From NCBI RefSeq assembly GCF_019443745.1, contig NZ_CP050948.1:3104001-3168000 (forward strand): DNA of 64,000 nt, given 5' to 3'. A program made the translations under genes and the position numbers. The notes beneath the pieces were generated by a model. It saw only the letters and a program-made list of their open reading frames with translations, was not told the origin of the DNA and made no database searches. Every line of letters begins with the position of its first letter. The first letter of the stretch is position 1. This document shows, piece after piece, positions 1-9,063 of the stretch. The stretch is from Iamia sp. SCSIO 61187. GTDB lineage: Bacteria > Actinomycetota > Acidimicrobiia > Acidimicrobiales > Iamiaceae.

Positions 1-1
1 G

Positions 2-397
2 AACTTCTACCGACGCTGCTTCAAGCCGGCGGTCCGTGCCGCCGAGCTCCCCGAGCGGACACGCTTCCACGACCTCCGCCACACCTGCGCCGCCCTCTGC
101 ATCGCCCTCGGCGCCCACCCCAAGGCCATTCAGGAGCGCCTGGGGCACTCGTCCATCACCGTCACTCTCGACCGCTACGGGCACCTCTTCCCGAAGCTCG
201 ACGAAGCGCTGACGGCTCGGCTTGACGAGATGCGGCGAGACGCCGTCACCGCTCAGAACGTCAGGCCGTCGTCCCATGCCGTCCCGACCTCCGACGATCC
301 GTCCCGGAGGATGTCTTCGCAGCACGCTGAGTCACGCGGAGTTTTCGCGGAGTCCGCCCGATCCGGCCCGCAGTCCGATCCTCCCGCAAGCCCCTGA
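2..397 (+). CDS. Tyrosine recombinase/phage integrase, C-terminal part (5' end outside window)
   Basis: The open frame enters from the left edge and ends at a TGA at 395-397, giving 131 residues of a tyrosine recombinase catalytic domain. Visible motifs are HDLRHTCAA (the H-x-L-R box with the second catalytic Arg), then GHSSITVTLDRYGH, which carries the third-box His and the nucleophilic Tyr. A disordered Ser/Pro-rich tail follows. The family cuts and rejoins DNA at attachment sites, usually in tRNA genes. The stop codon lies 12 bases from the encoded CCA end of a tRNA-Pro gene, which is the usual integrase-next-to-att arrangement. The rest of the element therefore lies to the left of the window. 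The N-terminal arm-binding and core-binding domains cannot be seen. Confidence 0.9.
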   Translation, partial: NFYRRCFKPAVRAAELPERTRFHDLRHTCAALCIALGAHPKAIQERLGHSSITVTLDRYGHLFPKLDEALTARLDEMRRDAVTAQNVRPSSHAVPTSDDPSRRMSSQHAESRGVFAESARSGPQSDPPASP

Positions 398-409
398 CCT
401 GGGCTTATG

Positions 410-455
410 TGGTCGGGCCGGGGAGATTTGAACTCCCGACCCCCTGCTCCCAAAG
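410..455. other. Probable attachment site (3' half of tRNA-Pro)
   Basis: Integrases of this class commonly recombine within the anticodon-to-3'-end half of a tRNA gene and rebuild it on integration. The recombinase gene ends immediately outside this half, so the junction between the integrated element (left) and the chromosome (right) should be here. The partner repeat would be far to the left, outside the window, so the core cannot be delimited. This is inference from gene order. Confidence 0.5.
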
Positions 456-486
456 CAGGTGCGCTACCAAGCTGCGCCACGGCCCG
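410..486 (-). tRNA. tRNA-Pro(TGG)
   Basis: Read on the minus strand, the sequence folds as a cloverleaf. The acceptor arms are CGGGCCG and CGGCCCG, the D arm contains GCGCAGCTTGGTAGCGC, and the anticodon stem CCTGC/GCAGG encloses the loop TTTGGGA with anticodon TGG. The T arm contains GTTCAAATC, the discriminator base is A, and CCA is genomically encoded. The 3' end faces the integrase fragment, so this gene is the likely integration target. Its promoter would lie in the short gap before the VOC gene that starts at 532. Confidence 0.95.
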
Positions 487-531
487 TCGGGCGTCACGGT
501 ACCGCACGGTCTCGGGCATGATCGCCCCCGT

Positions 532-1200
532 ATGGACGAGCCCGCCCCGCTGCCCGCCCCCGAGGTCGCCACCCTGCAGGTCGCCGAGGATCCGGGGGCC
601 TGGGCGGCGGCCGGCTTCACCGTCGACCCCGACGGGCGGTGCCGGATCGGCCCGGTGACGGTGGAGCTGGTGGGACCCGCAGCCGGCGAGGGCGTGGTCG
701 GGTGGGGCCTGCGCCACCTCCCGGTCGACGCCGCCACCACCCTCGACGGCTTCCCGACCACGGCGTCGGACCGGCCGCCCGCCGATCCGGTCGACCACCC
801 GTGCGGGGTGACGACGATCGACCACATCGTCCTGCTCACCGACGACCTGGCCCGCACCATCGACGCCGCCGCCCGCGTCGGCCTCACCCCCCGCCGCGGC
901 CGGGACCATGCCCTGGGCGACGGCACCCCCGTGCGCCAGACGTTCTTCGTCGTCGGCTCCCTGGTGCTCGAGCTGGTGGCCCCGGCCGAGCCGCCAGAGG
1001 ATCCCCGGCCGGGGCTCCGCTCCTTCGGCGTGGCCCTGGTCTGCCCCGACCTGGCCGGGGCCCGGGCCGTGCTGGGCGAGCACCTCGGTCCCGCCCGCCC
1101 CGCGGTGCAGGCCGGTCGGGAGATCGCCACCGTCCGCCACCGCGACCTCGGCCTGCGCACCCCCATCGCCTTGATGACCCCCCGTCCGGGCCGGGGCTGA
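532..1200 (+). CDS. VOC-superfamily (glyoxalase-like) protein
   Basis: The product has 222 residues. The ATG at 532 is chosen because the longer frame runs through the tRNA gene. The C-terminal half begins near residue 90 with TTIDHIVLLTDDLARTIDAA, the first beta-alpha unit of a vicinal oxygen chelate fold. A second half around FFVVGSLVLELV and FGVALVCPDLAGARAVL follows. The His in IDH and the Glu in LVLELV are the expected metal-ligand positions. Family members include glyoxalases, dioxygenases and epimerases, and nothing here fixes the substrate. Its neighbours (tRNA, unknown protein) give no clue. Confidence 0.7.
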   Translation: MDEPAPLPAPEVATLQVAEDPGAWAAAGFTVDPDGRCRIGPVTVELVGPAAGEGVVGWGLRHLPVDAATTLDGFPTTASDRPPADPVDHPCGVTTIDHIVLLTDDLARTIDAAARVGLTPRRGRDHALGDGTPVRQTFFVVGSLVLELVAPAEPPEDPRPGLRSFGVALVCPDLAGARAVLGEHLGPARPAVQAGREIATVRHRDLGLRTPIALMTPRPGRG

Positions 1201-1289
1201 GGCTCCGATCGGCCCCGACGCGGCACCGGATCGGCGGGGGTCCACAGATAGGGTCGGCCGGTGCCTCCGATGCCCGCCGTGCCCCACTG

Positions 1290-1889
1290 ATGCTCGACCA
1301 CGTCTTCACCGACGCCATCGGAGCCCTGCGTGACGCCATGGAGTCGGCGTTCCTAGAGCGCCAGGCCTTCGAGGAGCGGTTCCAGGCCGACGTCCTCCTC
1401 GGTGACCTGACCTGGGAGACCTCCTACAGCCTCCCGGGCGAGGGGGTTCCCGCCCGCACCCGAGCCGACATCACCCTCGACTGGCCGACCTGGGCCCAGA
1501 CCGCCTACCGGTCGTGGTACATCGGCGAGGAGCTCGACGAGCCGCCCCGCATCGAGATCGAGATCGTGATGCGGCTCCAGCGCATCGGCACCGCCCCGGA
1601 CGTGTCGTCGATCCTGTCGATCCTGCCCGAGGAGTCCTCGCCGATCGGGGGCGAGACGCTGCAGCGCTCGAGCCCCACACTGGAGACCATCTACGACCCC
1701 GACCTCCAGCCCGAGGAGTACGCCGTCGAGGTCAGCTACGAGGGCAGCTACGACGTGGCCGAGGAGGTCCTGGCCGACGGCTCGGTGCTCGACTCGCACT
1801 TCGCCGCCATGGGCGGCTGGATCGCCTCGACCCTCGTCCGCCTGGGCGACGTCAAGCTCGACTACCTCCCGCCCGAGGACGACGACTGA
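1290..1889 (+). CDS. Hypothetical acidic soluble protein
   Basis: The product has 199 residues. The ATG at 1290 is the only sensible start, because upstream sequence in this frame is Arg/Pro-rich shadow. The N-terminus looks helical (FLERQAFEERFQADVLLGDL) and is followed by a beta-rich, acidic remainder. There is no signal peptide or membrane segment and I recognise no motif. Codon use matches real genes in the area. A hairpin repeat sits 5 bases after the stop, and the crotonase gene follows on the same strand 76 bases later. Function unknown. Confidence 0.6.
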   Translation: MLDHVFTDAIGALRDAMESAFLERQAFEERFQADVLLGDLTWETSYSLPGEGVPARTRADITLDWPTWAQTAYRSWYIGEELDEPPRIEIEIVMRLQRIGTAPDVSSILSILPEESSPIGGETLQRSSPTLETIYDPDLQPEEYAVEVSYEGSYDVAEEVLADGSVLDSHFAAMGGWIASTLVRLGDVKLDYLPPEDDD

Positions 1890-1893
1890 GCGA

Positions 1894-1924
1894 GACACGG
1901 ATGGTGCCTGGCACCATCCGTGTC
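1894..1924. repeat. Extragenic palindrome, family A, copy 1
   Basis: This is a perfect 31-base inverted repeat. The left arm GACACGGATGGTGCC and its reverse complement are separated by a single T. It lies between two co-directional genes, starting 5 bases after the stop codon. The same core recurs at 13528, 22113 and, degenerate, at 23144. Confidence 0.9.
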
Positions 1925-1965
1925 GTCTGGCTCCCGGCCGGCGGGGGTGACCTAGGTTCGGCGGC

Positions 1966-2760
1966 ATGACCGATGTCGTGCTCGTCGAGGTGGCCGATGG
2001 CGTCGCCACCGTCACCCTCAACCGCCCCGAGGCCCGCAACGCCCTCTCCCGCGAGCTGCTGCGCGAGCTGCCCCGGGCCCTGGCCGAGGCCGACGCCGAC
2101 CCGGAGGTCGCCGCCGTCGTGCTCACCGGCGCCGACCCGGTGTTCTGCGCCGGGCTCGACCTGCGCGAGGTCGGCAGCGGCTCGCTCGACCTCTCGACCA
2201 GCGGCGCCGCCGGCGGGGCCGACCAGGCCGCGGCGGCGCGGCGCGGCCCGTTCCTGCCCCGGACCAAGCCACTGATCGGCGCCATCAACGGGGCCGCCGT
2301 CACCGGCGGGCTGGAGGTCGCCCTGGCGTGCGACTTCCTCATCGCGTCGGAGCGGGCCCGGTTCGCCGACACCCACGCCCGCGTCGGCATCCAGCCCGGC
2401 TGGGGCCTCACCGTGCTGCTCCCCCAGTGGATCGGGTTCCCCCGGGCCCGGCAGATGAGCACGACGGGCAACTTCGTGGATGCCCCCACCGCCCTGGCCT
2501 GGGGCCTGGTCAACCAGGTCGTGGCCCACGACGACCTCGTCGCCACGGCGCAGGCCCTCGGCCGCGACGTGGCGTCCAACGACGGCCCCGCCGTCCAGCG
2601 GATCCTGGCGACCTACCGCGAGGGCGCCGAGCTGACCGGCGCCGACGCCTGGGCCCTCGAGGCCCGCGTCGCCGCCGCCTGGCAGCGCGACTTCGACCCC
2701 GAGGAGGTGGCCCGCCGCCGCGAGGCCATCACCCAGCGGGGCCGGGCCCAGCAGAGCTGA
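1966..2760 (+). CDS. Enoyl-CoA hydratase/isomerase (crotonase) family protein
   Basis: The product has 264 residues, the standard crotonase length. The N-terminus shows VATVTLNRPEARNALS, followed by the first oxyanion-hole region FCAGLDLREV. Next comes the second, GAINGAAVTGGLEVALACDF, and then RFADTHARVGIQPGWGLT. The position often occupied by a catalytic Glu (P-E-x) is THAR here, as is common in actinobacterial EchA paralogues. It probably acts on an enoyl-CoA in fatty acid or side-chain degradation, substrate unknown. The gene stands alone between hairpin repeats and is convergent with the ferritin-like gene. Confidence 0.85.
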   Translation: MTDVVLVEVADGVATVTLNRPEARNALSRELLRELPRALAEADADPEVAAVVLTGADPVFCAGLDLREVGSGSLDLSTSGAAGGADQAAAARRGPFLPRTKPLIGAINGAAVTGGLEVALACDFLIASERARFADTHARVGIQPGWGLTVLLPQWIGFPRARQMSTTGNFVDAPTALAWGLVNQVVAHDDLVATAQALGRDVASNDGPAVQRILATYREGAELTGADAWALEARVAAAWQRDFDPEEVARRREAITQRGRAQQS

Positions 2761-2800
2761 CCCGGCCCGGCTTCGTTGCCGACCGCTTCGCCGCGCACCG

Positions 2801-2871
2801 GGGGTCAGACTCACTCCGACCGCGTCGTCGCCCGTCCAGCGTCGTCACCCGGTCGGAGAGAATCTGACCCC
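2801..2871. repeat. Long imperfect hairpin between convergent genes, GGGGTCAGA type
   Basis: The arms at 2801-2821 and 2851-2871 are 21 bases each and match at 19 positions. The outer ends read GGGGTCAGA and TCTGACCCC, and the inner ends CTCCGACC and GGTCGGAG. The 29-base centre contains a repeated GCGTCGTC. It separates the convergent ends of the crotonase and ferritin-like genes, so it may work as a bidirectional terminator. The GGGGTCAGA ends also resemble REP/RAYT-type mobile palindromes. Confidence 0.75.
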
Positions 2872-2881
2872 AGCTGGTCAC

Positions 2882-4039
2882 TCAGGCGGTCTCGGCGGCG
2901 GCCTCGCGGTCCTGGGTCACCGCGTCGAGCAGCTCGTACTCCTCGCCGGTGTCGACCCAGTCCTCGAACTGGGTGACGCCGAGGGTGTCGAAGCGCTTGC
3001 GGAGCCAGCCGTCGTTGGCGTCGAGCAGCCCCAGCTTCTTGCAGTTGGGGACGATCTTGGAGAACAGGAGCTGCTGGAACGGGTCCTGGTTCTTGACCTC
3101 GTCGGGCACGTCGAACAGCTTCAGGGCCTTCTTGACGTCGACGCCCATGCGGTCCCACACCTCCTGCTGGAGGAAGCGGTTGCGCATGCGGATGGCGGCC
3201 TCGAAGGCGAACTCCTGGCGCTCGAGCATCTCGGCGTCGGTCAGGCCCTCGTAGAACTCCTTGAGGCTGAGCACGCCGAAGGCCACGTGGCGGGCCTCGT
3301 CGCTCATCACGTACCGCAGGAGCTGCTTGAGCAGCGGGTCCGGCGTGGTCTGGTAGGCCATGCCGAAGGCGGCGAGGGCCAGGCCCTCGACCATCACCTG
3401 CATGCCCAGGTAGGTCATGTCCCACCGGCTGTCGTTGATGATGTCGTCGAGCAGCGCCTTCAGGTGGGCGTTGATCGGGTAGTGGCCGTTCAGCTTCAGG
3501 TCGAGGTACTGGGCGAACACCTCGACGTGGCGGGCCTCGTCCATCACCTGGGTGGCGGCGTAGTACTTGGCGTCGATCCACGGCACCGTCTCGACGATCT
3601 TGGCCGTGCACAGCAGGGCGCCCTGCTCGCCGTGCATGAACTGCGACAGCGACCAGTTCTGGGTCTCCATCGACAGCTGGGTCCACTCCTTGTCGTCCCA
3701 CACCTCGAACGGGGTGCCCTTGAGGTCGATGCCGGCCTCGGCGATCTGCATGCGGCGCATCTCCGACAGGGCGGCGGCGAACTCCTCCTGGTCGACCTCG
3801 ATCGACCAGTCGAGGTCGGTCTGGCCGTTCCACTGCGAGTGCTTGGCCTTCTCGTAGAGCTTGTCGAGCGCCGGACGGGCGCCCTTCTCGTAGTCCCACG
3901 TGAAGATGGCGTCGGCGTTGTCGGCGACGGAGTGGATCGCCTCGTCGACGTCGGTGTTGGAGACCGAGAGGATCGCCTCGAGGTCGGCCGTGCGGGCGCG
4001 GTCGTCGTCCGCGGTGGACGGGGTGTCGGTCATGGCCAT
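2882..4039 (-). CDS. Diiron ferritin-like/R2-like protein
   Basis: The product has 385 residues. A complete set of diiron ligands is visible: E138 in MHGEQGALL, E168-x-x-H171 in DEARHVE, E218 in MVEGLAL and E248-x-x-H251 in DEARHVAF. This is the E/ExxH/E/ExxH pattern of ribonucleotide reductase R2, fatty acid desaturase and diiron N-oxygenase relatives. It is much longer than a storage ferritin, so an O2-activating oxygenase or desaturase role is more likely. The ATG at 4039 has a GAGGAG ribosome site 8 bases upstream. The stop of the TetR gene is 12 bases upstream, so the two form an operon and the regulator probably controls this enzyme. Confidence 0.8.
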   Translation of the reverse strand: MAMTDTPSTADDDRARTADLEAILSVSNTDVDEAIHSVADNADAIFTWDYEKGARPALDKLYEKAKHSQWNGQTDLDWSIEVDQEEFAAALSEMRRMQIAEAGIDLKGTPFEVWDDKEWTQLSMETQNWSLSQFMHGEQGALLCTAKIVETVPWIDAKYYAATQVMDEARHVEVFAQYLDLKLNGHYPINAHLKALLDDIINDSRWDMTYLGMQVMVEGLALAAFGMAYQTTPDPLLKQLLRYVMSDEARHVAFGVLSLKEFYEGLTDAEMLERQEFAFEAAIRMRNRFLQQEVWDRMGVDVKKALKLFDVPDEVKNQDPFQQLLFSKIVPNCKKLGLLDANDGWLRKRFDTLGVTQFEDWVDTGEEYELLDAVTQDREAAAETA

Positions 4040-4051
4040 GGGGAAGCTCCT

Positions 4052-4714
4052 CTAGGAGGTCGGGGTGGGAGGGTCGGCCAGGGCGGCCAGGAGGTGAGCG
4101 ATCAGCTGCTCCCACGGCTGCGCCGCGGGCATGGGGACGTCGGCCACGTCGAGCAGCAGGAAGCCGAAGCCGAGGGCGTGGCAGAACGTCACCAGCGCCT
4201 CGGTGTCGAGCCGGGTGGAGATGCCGCCGGTCTCCTTGGCCGCCTCGATGAGGGCCCGCAGCTTGGTCTGCCGGTCGAGCGCCTCGCGGTGCAGGAGGGC
4301 GGCGACGGCGGGGTCGCGGCGGGCGGCGATGAAGGCCTCGTTGAGGAGGGCGGTGCCCTTCTCGGTCTCGGGCGACGCCGAGCGCTCGACCAGGTGGCTG
4401 CCGGCGATGGCCAGGACGTCCTGGGCCCGGCCCTCGAAGCGGTGGTCGGCGAAGAGCGAGTCCAGCTCGTCGGTGGTGTGGGCCTCGAGGGCGGCGACGA
4501 GCAGCTCGGCCTTGCCGGCGTAGCGGCTGTAGATGGCACCGGTGGTGACCCCGGCGCGCCGGGCGATCTGGGCCACCCCCGCCCGGTCGTAGCCGCGCTC
4601 GGCGAAGACCTCGGCGGCCGCCTCGAGCAACCGGTCGCCCAGTGCGTCGGCGGGGGCGTCCCCGTCGGCCGGGGGTGGGGGGGCGGCCTCGAGCGGCTCG
4701 GCGGGCATGGCCAT
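4052..4714 (-). CDS. TetR-family transcriptional regulator
   Basis: The product has 220 residues. The N-terminal helix-turn-helix is clear: LLEAAAEVFAERGYDRAGV, then IARRAGVTTGAIYSRYAGK. The C-terminal helical domain would bind an unknown ligand. The start is one of two in-frame ATGs at 4714 and 4708. An imperfect palindrome lies 11 bases upstream. The gene heads a minus-strand operon with the diiron protein and is divergent from the nucleoside uptake operon. Either or both may be its targets. Confidence 0.9.
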   Translation of the reverse strand: MAMPAEPLEAAPPPPADGDAPADALGDRLLEAAAEVFAERGYDRAGVAQIARRAGVTTGAIYSRYAGKAELLVAALEAHTTDELDSLFADHRFEGRAQDVLAIAGSHLVERSASPETEKGTALLNEAFIAARRDPAVAALLHREALDRQTKLRALIEAAKETGGISTRLDTEALVTFCHALGFGFLLLDVADVPMPAAQPWEQLIAHLLAALADPPTPTS

Positions 4715-4725
4715 CGAGCGACGAT

Positions 4726-4741
4726 GATAACCGTCATTATC
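4726..4741. promoter_or_regulatory. Candidate TetR operator
   Basis: A 16-base inverted repeat, GATAA-6-TTATC, is a conspicuous AT-rich island in very GC-rich DNA. It sits just upstream of the TetR start in the divergent gap. Its size and position fit an autoregulatory operator. Binding is inferred. Confidence 0.5.
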
Positions 4742-4840
4742 GCCGCGCGGAAGCCCCCCGCCTGCTTCTCCGGCGTGGCGCCCGGGCGGCGGCACGGCGC
4801 TCGCCCACCCGGGCCGCGGGCGGGATGTAGGGTGCGGCTC

Positions 4841-4881
4841 CTCCCAACCTGGGAGGGCTCACCCAACCCGGAGCATCGGGT
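4841..4881 (+). promoter_or_regulatory. Paired small hairpins in the leader of the nucleoside uptake operon
   Basis: Two short stems lie in the presumed leader before the BMP lipoprotein gene: CTCCCA-3-TGGGAG at 4841-4855 and ACCCG-6-CGGGT at 4866-4881. They end about 30 bases before the GTG start. I could not match the leader to a known riboswitch. It may only be local structure. Confidence 0.25.
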
Positions 4882-4911
4882 CGGGGGGATGTGTGACAAG
4901 AGGAGACAGCA

Positions 4912-6084
4912 GTGCGCCCACGTCGATGGTTCAGGCTCATCGCCCTGATCGCCGCCATCGGGTTGTTCTTCGCAGCCTGCAGCACCGAGGACGACGAGCC
5001 GGAGTCGACCGGAGACGGCGGCACCGAGGAGGGGTCCGACACCGAGGGCGAGGAGTCCGACGGACCCGCCACCTGCCAGGGTGAGGCCGGCCAGGAGCCG
5101 AGCCAGGAGCCCGTCGGCGGGGGCGAGGGCGACGGTGCCGGCATGAAGGTCGGCATGGTCCTCGACATCGGTGGCGTCGACGACGACTCGTTCAACGAGG
5201 CCGCCAACACCGGCCTCCAGGCGGCCGCCGAGGACTTCGGCGTCGAGGTCACCTACCTCGAGCCCAACGAGGACGGCTCCAACCGTGGCGACCTGCTCCG
5301 CCAGCTGGCCGAGGACGGCAACGACCTCGTCATCGGCGTGGGCTTCCTCTTCGCCGAGTCCATGGGTGGCACCGAGGACGACCCGGGCGGCATCTCCGCC
5401 GAGTTCCCCGATACCAGCTTCGCGATCATCGACGACGCCTCGTTCGAGGCCGACAACGTGACCTCGCTGGTGTTCGCCGAGGAGCAGGGCTCGTTCCTGG
5501 TCGGGGCGGCGGCGGCCCTCGCCAGCGGCACCGGCCAGATCGGCTTCATCGGCGGCGTCGAGACCCCGCTGATCCAGAAGTTCCAGGCCGGCTTCGAGGC
5601 CGGCGTGGCCGAGGTCGACGAGGCCGCCGAGGTGGAGTCCACCTACATCTCCCAGCCGCCGAACTTCGACGGCTTCGCCGACGCCGCGTCGGCCCGCACC
5701 ATCGCCGACGGCATGTACGACAACGAGGTCGACGTGGTGTACCACGCCGCCGGCGGCTCGGGTGAGGGCCTCTTCCAGGCCGCCGCCGAGGCCGACCGCC
5801 TGGCCATCGGGGTCGACTCCGACCAGTACCAGCAGGTCGAGGAGGACGTGCAGCCGTGCATCCTCACCTCGATGCTGAAGCGGGTCGACGTCGCCGTCTA
5901 CACCGCCATCGAGAGCCTGGTGAACGACGAGCTCGAGGCCGGGGCGCTGACCTTCGACCTGGCCAACGAGGGCATCGACTACGCCACCGACGGCGGCCAG
6001 ATGGCCGAGTTCGAGGACCAGATCGAGGACCTCAAGCAGCAGATCGTCGACGGCGAGATCGAGGTCCCGACCGAGCCGAGCTGA
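4912..6084 (+). CDS. BMP-family (nucleoside) ABC transporter substrate-binding lipoprotein
   Basis: The product has 390 residues. The GTG at 4912 follows an AGGAG site. A type II signal peptide ends at FFAAC with Cys23 as the lipidation site. A low-complexity acidic linker rich in Glu, Gly and Ser runs to about residue 75. The BMP/Med domain follows, starting KVGMVLDIGGVDDDSFNEA and containing FIGGVETPLIQKFQAGFEAG and VVYHAAGGSGEGLF. BmpA/PnrA relatives bind purine or pyrimidine nucleosides outside the membrane and deliver them to a rhamnose/ribose-like importer. The ATPase, two permeases and a cytidine deaminase follow directly, supporting a nucleoside substrate. Confidence 0.9.
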   Translation: MRPRRWFRLIALIAAIGLFFAACSTEDDEPESTGDGGTEEGSDTEGEESDGPATCQGEAGQEPSQEPVGGGEGDGAGMKVGMVLDIGGVDDDSFNEAANTGLQAAAEDFGVEVTYLEPNEDGSNRGDLLRQLAEDGNDLVIGVGFLFAESMGGTEDDPGGISAEFPDTSFAIIDDASFEADNVTSLVFAEEQGSFLVGAAAALASGTGQIGFIGGVETPLIQKFQAGFEAGVAEVDEAAEVESTYISQPPNFDGFADAASARTIADGMYDNEVDVVYHAAGGSGEGLFQAAAEADRLAIGVDSDQYQQVEEDVQPCILTSMLKRVDVAVYTAIESLVNDELEAGALTFDLANEGIDYATDGGQMAEFEDQIEDLKQQIVDGEIEVPTEPS

Positions 6085-6108
6085 TCCGCACGGATCACCC
6101 CTAGACAA

Positions 6109-6148
6109 GCGAAGGGGCCCGGGACCGCACGGTCCCGGGCCCCTTCGC
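6109..6148 (+). terminator. Very strong hairpin between binding-protein and ATPase genes
   Basis: Perfect 18-base arms with a 4-base loop (GCAC); the left arm is GCGAAGGGGCCCGGGACC. It starts 24 bases after the lipoprotein stop and ends before the AGGAGG site of the ATPase gene. No T-run follows. Within an operon such a stem usually gives partial termination or protects the 3' end of the upstream message, so that binding protein exceeds transporter. That role is inference. Confidence 0.8.
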
Positions 6149-6184
6149 CCTCCCTGCCCCGCACCACCGCCAGGAGGCCCGTCC

Positions 6185-7917
<1,733 letters not shown>

Positions 7918-7921
<4 letters not shown>

Positions 7922-9063
7922 AGGGCAACCGTCTCGTCCTCACCCTCGCCGCGCCGGTGATGGCCATCGTGTTCGCGATGGTGGCGTCGACCCTGGTCCT
8001 GGTGCTCAGCGACAACTCGGTGACCGACGTGCTCGAGGTGATGTGGAACCAGGTCACCAGCATGCGGGAGATCGTCCAGACCCTGAACCGGGCGGCGCCG
8101 TACTACGTGTCCGGCGTCGCCGTGGCCATCGGGTTCAAGATGAACCTGTTCAACATCGGCGTCGAGGGCCAGTACCGCCTGGCCGGGGTCGTGGCCGCGG
8201 CGGCCGGTGCCGCCCTCCCCCTCCCGGGCCCGACGCGCCTGCTCGGGGTCCTGGCCACGGCGATGCTCGTCGGCGCCGCCTGGGCCGGCATCGCCGGCGT
8301 GCTCCGGGCCTACCGGGGGGTGAGCGAGGTCATCTCGACGATCATGCTCAACGCCATCGCCCTCGGGCTCACCCCGTTCCTCCTCACCCGCTACTTCGTG
8401 GAGGAGAAGGAGGCCGGGACCGTCGACTACGCCGTCCGCACCGACGTCATCCCCAAGGGCGGCCGGCTCCCGATGCTCGACTTCCTCCCCACCGCCGGCA
8501 GCGCCCGGCTCAACACCTTCATCGTCATCGCCGCCCTCGTGGGCGTGGCGTACTGGGCCCTCATCTGGCGCAGCCGGTTCGGGTACGACCTGCGGGCGTC
8601 GGGCGAGAACCCCAACGCGGCCCGGGCCTCGGGGGTCAACGCCAAGCAGATGACCGTCGTGGCCATGGTGATCTCCGGCGCCATCGCCGGCCTGGTCGGC
8701 CTGTCCACCATCGTGAGCAGCCCGTACAGCTACACCGAGGAGAGCTTCCTGTCGGGGCTGGGCTTCACCGGCATCGCCATCGCCCTGCTGGGGCGGAACA
8801 ACCCTGTCGGGATCGCCTTCGGGGCCTTCCTGTGGTCGTTCATCGACATCGCCCGCACCCCCCTGTCGGGCGCCCAGCTCCCCCGGGAGATCGCCACGAT
8901 CGTGCAGGGCATCATCGTCCTCTCCGTGGTGATCGCCTACGAGGTGGTCCGGCGGCTCGGCCAGCGCTGGGAGGCGGCGGCGATCGCACGCGAGATCGGT
9001 GACTCACCCGAGGAACCACCCCCGTCGGCCGCGACGGCCACTGCCGCAGGAGCGCACCCATGA
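7918..9063 (+). CDS. Nucleoside ABC importer permease 1 (BPD_transp_2 family)
   Basis: The product has 381 residues and its GTG start overlaps the ATPase stop. There are about ten hydrophobic segments. The hallmark segment FKMNLFNIGVEGQYRLAG lies near the N-terminal third, and GENPNAARASGVNAKQMTVV contains the cytoplasmic EAA-like loop that contacts the ATPase. This is the branched-chain/ribose-type permease fold (YufP/NupP-like). The C-terminus is a soluble Ala/Pro-rich tail. It pairs with the next permease to form the membrane channel. Confidence 0.92.

Noticed and set aside
4841-4881. Purine or other nucleoside riboswitch in the leader of the uptake operon
   Set aside because: The two small stems do not match the conserved cores of purine, 2'-dG or PRPP-type riboswitches as I know them. 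Kept only as low-confidence leader structure.
3287-4948. Plus-strand open frame of about 550 codons across the diiron and TetR genes
   Set aside because: It is antisense to two well-supported genes and consists of Val/Gly/Asp-rich low-complexity sequence.
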